Of a DNA stretch of 64,000 nucleotides, positions 60,138 to 64,000 are shown one piece after another. The position numbers were made by a program, and so were the translations under genes. Positions within the stretch are counted from its first letter, which is position 1. Each line of letters begins with the position of its first letter. This stretch comes from JAGPUQ01 sp041594335. Lineage in GTDB: Bacteria; Pseudomonadota; Gammaproteobacteria; Pseudomonadales; Porticoccaceae. The notes beneath the pieces were generated by a model, which had not been told where the DNA came from, ran no database searches, and worked only from the letters and a program-made list of their open reading frames with translations. Where the stretch lies: contig JBFHML010000002.1 of assembly GCA_041594335.1 (NCBI GenBank), positions 1 to 64,000 on the forward strand, written 5' to 3'.

Positions 60138-62639
60138 ATGGTATCGGTACGCTTTCCGTATCTTAGCCAAGCCCCCTTCGGCGAGGGAGACACCGGGGCC
60201 GAGCTGGCGGCGGCCGTGGTGGAGCACCAGCAAACCGGGATCGCCGTGTTCGACGCCGAGCGGCGCATTCGGGGCTGGAACCGCTGGATTGCGGACTGGA
60301 CGGGCGTCAGCGCGGCTCAGGCTTCGCTGTGCCGGTTGGATGACCTGTTCCCCGGGCTCGCTGGGGGCGAGTTGTTGCGCGCTTTGGACAGCGTGATCGA
60401 TACCGGCACCCCGGTCAGTTGGTCGCAATTGACCGATCCTGAACGTCTGGATCGGGTGGAGGCCGAGATGACGCCCGGGGATCGCGAGGTCCCGCCACTC
60501 CGGCTGGTGCTGACCCGCTTGATTCTGAGTGGTGGTCATGGCGCTCTGCTAGAAATCGTCGAGGCGCCCTTTCAGCCGGTTACCGCCGGTGAACATGGGC
60601 GGTCCCTCCCCAGCCGGTCGCGCCCCGTGTATCTCGATCGCTGCGGTGCCGGCATTCTCGAGCTGGACGCTGGGGGCCGGATCGGTGAGATCAACGAAGA
60701 GATGTGCAACCTGCTGGGATTCTCTGCAGAGCAGCTGCGCGGCAAGCCGGTGCGCTTGATCTTTCCCGAACTGGAGCGTGGCGCGCCGCTCCAGCGGCTG
60801 CAAGCACAAAGTAGAAGTGGTGGTCTGCTACGAGCCGCTACTGCCGACGGCGACGTCCGTTGGCTGGGTGTCGTGCCCTGTGCGCCGCTGCCGCCGACGA
60901 CGGGTCTGGTGCTGTTGTGCCGTGATGCCAGCCCACAGTTGACGGAGCGAGATCAGTCGCAGCTGCATAGAGAGTGCGTCGCCGCACTGCTCGCCGAGAC
61001 GGCCGACGCCATAGTGCTCGTCGATGCGCTGGGGCTGATCGAGCGGGTGAACCCGGTAGCCCTGGAGCTGTTGGAGACCGTGGAGAGCGCAGTGGTAGGG
61101 CGTCCGGTGGAGGAACACCTCTTCCAGCAGGGCGAGTCGACATTGTCGATCCGGGCCGCCTTGGCCGCGGGTGCCCGTGTGGTGTTGCCTCGGGGGAGCT
61201 GCCTGCGCCGTGGTGGAGGCGTACTGTCGGTATCCGGCGTGCTGACCCCGCTGCGAGACGGCGACAACAGGCTCGTCGGGGGAGTCTTGGTGCTGCGCGT
61301 GGGTGCTGCGGCACGCGCGGAGTCGCGGCGCCTCGCGTGGCAGGCCGAGCACGATGGTCTTACCGGACTGCCCAATCGCGCCGCTCTGGCTAAAGCGATC
61401 GCCGCACGTCTGGAGCGGTTGCGTCAACGCGATGGTTGTGCCGCCTTGCTCTACGTTGACCTGTTCAATTTTTCACTGGTGAATGACACCTGCGGCCATG
61501 CCGCCGGGGATACCTTGCTGCGCCAAGCGGCCCGCACCTTGGAGCGCCATGTCCAGCACGGGGATCAGCTGGCGCGCGTGGGGAACGACGAGTTCGCGTT
61601 GTTGTTGCCGGCGGCGGATTTACCTACCGCCACTCGGGTTGCCGAGTCCATACTTCAGGAATTTACGGGCTTCACCTTTCCTTGGGGAGAGCGGCGGATC
61701 AAAGTCGGTGTCAGTTTGGGCTGTGAGATTTTTGATGCCGATGCGGAGTCTGATATCGACGTCTTGGTGGCGGCAGCAGCGAGTTGCAGCAAGGCCCGGG
61801 AATTGGGTCGTAACCGCATGCATTGTGCCGCTGAACGTCGTGAGCGCGGTGTCGGCAATGGCATGTCGTCGTGGATTCCACGCATCAGCGAAGCCTTGGA
61901 AGAGCACCGGTTTCGCCTGTTTTTGCAGCCGATCATCGCGCTCGATTCGGGCCCTGCCCGTGAGGAGTGTCACAGCGAGGCGTTGGTACGGATGATCGGT
62001 CGCGACGGCCAGCTGATCTCGCCGCAGAGTTTTATCCCGGCGGCGGAACGTTACGGCTTGATCGACGACCTCGATCGCTGGGTGGTGGTGGAAGCGGTAC
62101 GCTTGCTACAGATCCTGCCGGGTGCTAGCAGTCCAGGCTTCAAGCTTTCCGTGAACCTTTCCGGCGCGACGATCAGTGATGAATCGAGCGCAGATTTCAT
62201 CCTTGGCGTGATTGACCGCTCCGGGGTTGATCCGAGGCGGCTGCAGTTTGAAATTACTGAGACGGCGGCCATTCGGCAGTTTGATCGCGCGCTCGCGTTG
62301 ATCCATCGTTTGCGCAGCCACGGCTGCTATCTCGCTTTGGATGATTTTGGTAGCGGACTGTCGTCGCTACGCTATTTGCAGGAGATCCCGGTCGACTTTC
62401 TCAAGATCGACGGCGCTTTCATCCGCCGTATGGAGCTCAGTGAAGTCGATTTGGCGATGGTCGAGACCATCAATGGGTTGGCCCATATCATGGGGATTCG
62501 AACGGTTGCCGAAAGTGTCGAGAACGCCAACCAGCTGCGCTTGTTGCGGCAATTGGGAGTCGACTACGCACAGGGCTTTCACCTGGCCATGCCTCAGGCG
62601 GCAGAGGAGTTGTTCGCCGTGGCCGCCTCTGCCGAGTGA
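60138..62639 (+). CDS. PAS-GGDEF-EAL cyclic-di-GMP signalling protein
   Basis: 833 residues from ATG 60138; an in-frame GTG at 60111 has no ribosome site. Three PAS-like sensor segments occupy about residues 20-110, 160-260 and 275-395. The GGDEF domain (about 405-565) begins HDGLTGLPNRAAL but has GNDEF instead of GGDEF and lacks an RxxD inhibitory site, so diguanylate cyclase activity is doubtful. The EAL domain (about 580-825) keeps SEALVRM, SVNLSG, EITETA, DDFGSGLSSL, FLKIDG, AESVEN and YAQGFHLA, so it should be an active c-di-GMP phosphodiesterase. No membrane segment is apparent. Confidence 0.92.
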   Translation: MVSVRFPYLSQAPFGEGDTGAELAAAVVEHQQTGIAVFDAERRIRGWNRWIADWTGVSAAQASLCRLDDLFPGLAGGELLRALDSVIDTGTPVSWSQLTDPERLDRVEAEMTPGDREVPPLRLVLTRLILSGGHGALLEIVEAPFQPVTAGEHGRSLPSRSRPVYLDRCGAGILELDAGGRIGEINEEMCNLLGFSAEQLRGKPVRLIFPELERGAPLQRLQAQSRSGGLLRAATADGDVRWLGVVPCAPLPPTTGLVLLCRDASPQLTERDQSQLHRECVAALLAETADAIVLVDALGLIERVNPVALELLETVESAVVGRPVEEHLFQQGESTLSIRAALAAGARVVLPRGSCLRRGGGVLSVSGVLTPLRDGDNRLVGGVLVLRVGAAARAESRRLAWQAEHDGLTGLPNRAALAKAIAARLERLRQRDGCAALLYVDLFNFSLVNDTCGHAAGDTLLRQAARTLERHVQHGDQLARVGNDEFALLLPAADLPTATRVAESILQEFTGFTFPWGERRIKVGVSLGCEIFDADAESDIDVLVAAAASCSKARELGRNRMHCAAERRERGVGNGMSSWIPRISEALEEHRFRLFLQPIIALDSGPAREECHSEALVRMIGRDGQLISPQSFIPAAERYGLIDDLDRWVVVEAVRLLQILPGASSPGFKLSVNLSGATISDESSADFILGVIDRSGVDPRRLQFEITETAAIRQFDRALALIHRLRSHGCYLALDDFGSGLSSLRYLQEIPVDFLKIDGAFIRRMELSEVDLAMVETINGLAHIMGIRTVAESVENANQLRLLRQLGVDYAQGFHLAMPQAAEELFAVAASAE

Positions 62640-62670
62640 GGGGGGTGGGAATTGGCCGGGTTGCGTCGGT

Positions 62671-63675
62671 TCAGCTCCCCGAGGGGAGTTGGGCCAGTAG
62701 GACACCGTGGTCAGCTGGGGGCAGGCGCGGACCGTAGCGGCCTACCACCGCTGCTGCGGCCACATTGGCGAAGTGCGCGGCAGCGCGGCAATCGAAGCCG
62801 CGGTTGAGCGCATAGAGGAATGCGCCAGCGAACATGTCTCCCGCCCCATTGGTGTCGACGGCGACCACAGGCGCCGCTGGGACAGAGTGCAGTTCGCTGC
62901 CGTCGTAGACCAAGGCGCCGCGCGCTCCCAGCGTAATAGCAAATCGCTCGGCGCTGGTGCGCAAGCGCACCGCTGCCGTCTCTAGGTCCTCGGCGCCGGT
63001 CCACGCCTTAGCCTCTTCGCCGTTACAGAAAATCAACTCCACCCTGCCGCCGGCCATGGCGCGCAGTTCAGCGCCGAAATGGGAGACGATACCGGGGTCC
63101 GAGAGGCTGAGCGCCACTCGGGTGCCGTGCGCGCGGGCGAGCTCGCGGGCACGAATCGCTGCCGCTCGCCCACTGGAAGAAGTCGCCAGATATCCCTCGA
63201 TGTACAGCCACTGCGAGTCTGCCAGCGCCTGGGAGTCCACATGTTCAGGCCCTAGCTGTTCACTGATGCCCAGGTAGGTGTTCATGGTTCGCTCAGCGTC
63301 CGGTGTGATCAATACCAGGCATTTTCCGGTAACGCCCGGCGAGAGATGGTCGGCGCCGTTATGGGCGACGCCCGCAGCCGCCAGATCGCGTAGATAGAAG
63401 TGCCCATTGTCGTCGTCGGCGACCCGGAATGCGTAGTAACCGCGACCGCCAAAGCAGCTGAGGGCGATGACGGTATTGGCTCCTGAGCCGCCACTAGCGC
63501 GCTTGGCCAAGCCCAAATGATCGCTGAAGGCTTCCAGTAGCTGCCGCTGGCGCTCTTCATCGACCAGTGTCATCAAGCCTTTTTCGATCCCGTGAGCACG
63601 CAGCTCGGCATCGGATACGCGAATCTCGGTGTCTACCAGGGCGGCGCCCAGGCCGTAAAGATCAAAACGTGTCAC
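62671..63675 (-). CDS. PfkB-family carbohydrate/nucleoside kinase (adenosine kinase-like)
   Basis: 334 residues from GTG 63673-63675, placed just before TRFDLYGLGAALVDTEI. ASGGSGANTVIALSCFGGRGYYAFRVADDDNG is the PfkB sugar-binding signature, and VVAVDTNGAGDMFAGAFLYALNRG holds the catalytic aspartate and anion hole. The overall pattern resembles adenosine/ribokinase-type enzymes found near mrcB in related genomes. The true substrate is uncertain. It is convergent with the GGDEF-EAL gene. Confidence 0.88.
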   Translation of the reverse strand: MTRFDLYGLGAALVDTEIRVSDAELRAHGIEKGLMTLVDEERQRQLLEAFSDHLGLAKRASGGSGANTVIALSCFGGRGYYAFRVADDDNGHFYLRDLAAAGVAHNGADHLSPGVTGKCLVLITPDAERTMNTYLGISEQLGPEHVDSQALADSQWLYIEGYLATSSSGRAAAIRARELARAHGTRVALSLSDPGIVSHFGAELRAMAGGRVELIFCNGEEAKAWTGAEDLETAAVRLRTSAERFAITLGARGALVYDGSELHSVPAAPVVAVDTNGAGDMFAGAFLYALNRGFDCRAAAHFANVAAAAVVGRYGPRLPPADHGVLLAQLPSGS

Positions 63676-63793
63676 TTGTGGAGCGCCCGATATCTGCGGA
63701 AGCGGTATTATCCACGCCCCTGTGCGGGGTAGAAATGGTTTTCGGTGGCGCATGGCTCGCGGCTTCGCGGTCACGCAGTCGGCAGGAGGTGCG

Positions 63794-64000
63794 GTGGCAT
63801 CCGCTAAAGGGCGCAAGCCAAGGGCGCGCAAATCGAAGGCGCGGACGAATCGTAATCGCGGTCCCCGGCGTTCGCTGGTCCGCTATCTGCTCGGCATGCT
63901 GGTACTGCCGCTGCTGCTGGCCGCAGTGCTCGGCGTGCTGGTGCTCGATCATTTGGTGCGCGAGCGTTTCTCGGGCGCGAAGTGGGCGCTTCCAACTCAT
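63794..64000 (+). CDS. mrcB: Penicillin-binding protein 1B, N-terminus only
   Basis: 69 residues before the window ends. GTG 63794 follows AGGAGG by four bases. A strongly basic cytoplasmic tail (ASAKGRKPRARKSKARTNRNRGPRR) leads into one membrane helix (LVRYLLGMLVLPLLLAAVLGVLVL) and DHLVRERFSGAKWALPTH, which matches the start of the PBP1b UB2H region. It is a bifunctional glycosyltransferase/transpeptidase. It is divergent from the PfkB-family gene. Confidence 0.82.
   Translation, partial: MASAKGRKPRARKSKARTNRNRGPRRSLVRYLLGMLVLPLLLAAVLGVLVLDHLVRERFSGAKWALPTH

Noticed and set aside
1..64000. CRISPR arrays, tRNA or rRNA genes, insertion sequences
   Set aside because: I looked for spaced direct repeats, cloverleaf-like conserved T-loop sequence and transposase motifs by eye and found none.

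Overview
The window is a chromosomal origin-proximal segment of a gammaproteobacterium with a high G+C content. Supporting evidence: Fis, a Crp/Vfr-like regulator, Coq7 (ubiquinone synthesis), GmhB (LPS heptose), tetrameric GlyQS, and the block gyrB-recF-dnaN-dnaA / mnmE-yidC-yidD-rnpA-rpmH / mnmG-rsmG-parA-parB / atp operon / glmUS. The gene content resembles Pseudomonas and Chromatiales-type genomes; I cannot name the genus from sequence alone. Almost every base belongs to a recognisable housekeeping gene. I see no insertion sequence, prophage, CRISPR array, rRNA or tRNA gene.

Layout. 1-3.5 kb: truncated pstS behind a good Pho box, divergent from an orphan TRAP permease pair (dctQ-dctM), then an exported metallo-beta-lactamase-fold hydrolase. 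3.6-8.1 kb: glyQ-glyS-gmhB-plsC and a 50-residue basic protein. 8.2-14.4 kb (minus): gyrB, recF (carrying two parS sites), dnaN, dnaA. 14.4-14.8 kb: DnaA boxes and two palindromes. 14.8-18.5 kb (minus): mnmE, yidC, yidD, rnpA, rpmH. 18.5-19.0 kb: AT-rich intergenic. 19-33.6 kb (plus): mnmG, rsmG, parA, parB, the F1Fo ATP synthase operon with atpI, glmU, glmS.

33.6-39.7 kb: a peroxiredoxin-like gene divergent from a TetR regulator, then rpe, a tryptophan leader peptide and trpEGDC on the minus strand. 39.7-44.6 kb: a gene-poor stretch, a three-gene operon (alpha/beta hydrolase, FAD-linked 2-hydroxyacid dehydrogenase, FAH-family protein), crp and a divergent osmC-like gene. 44.6-48.1 kb: a candidate small RNA, a LysR regulator, coq7 and a Ycf46-like AAA ATPase. 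48.1-57 kb (minus, read from the right): aroQ, accB, accC, prmA, a zinc-ribbon DUF3426 protein, fis, purH, a tiny membrane/coiled-coil protein, an Old Yellow Enzyme homologue and purD. 57-64 kb: dsbD, a DUF2333 protein, a PAS-GGDEF-EAL protein, a PfkB-family sugar/nucleoside kinase and the start of mrcB (PBP1b).

The most interesting points are structural rather than a new multi-gene system. (1) The rpmH-rnpA-yidD-yidC-mnmE block is inverted relative to the order known from Pseudomonas putida, leaving DnaA boxes on one side (14.4-14.7 kb) and an AT-rich mnmG-proximal gap on the other (18.5-19.0 kb), so the true oriC is uncertain. (2) Two parS sites lie inside recF. (3) A 15-residue leader peptide with two Trp codons precedes trpE. 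(4) A minus-strand sRNA candidate with a promoter, a C-rich anti-Shine-Dalgarno stretch and a strong terminator lies between osmC and the LysR gene. (5) A near-perfect Pho box precedes pstS. I did not find a convincing, previously undescribed multi-gene system.
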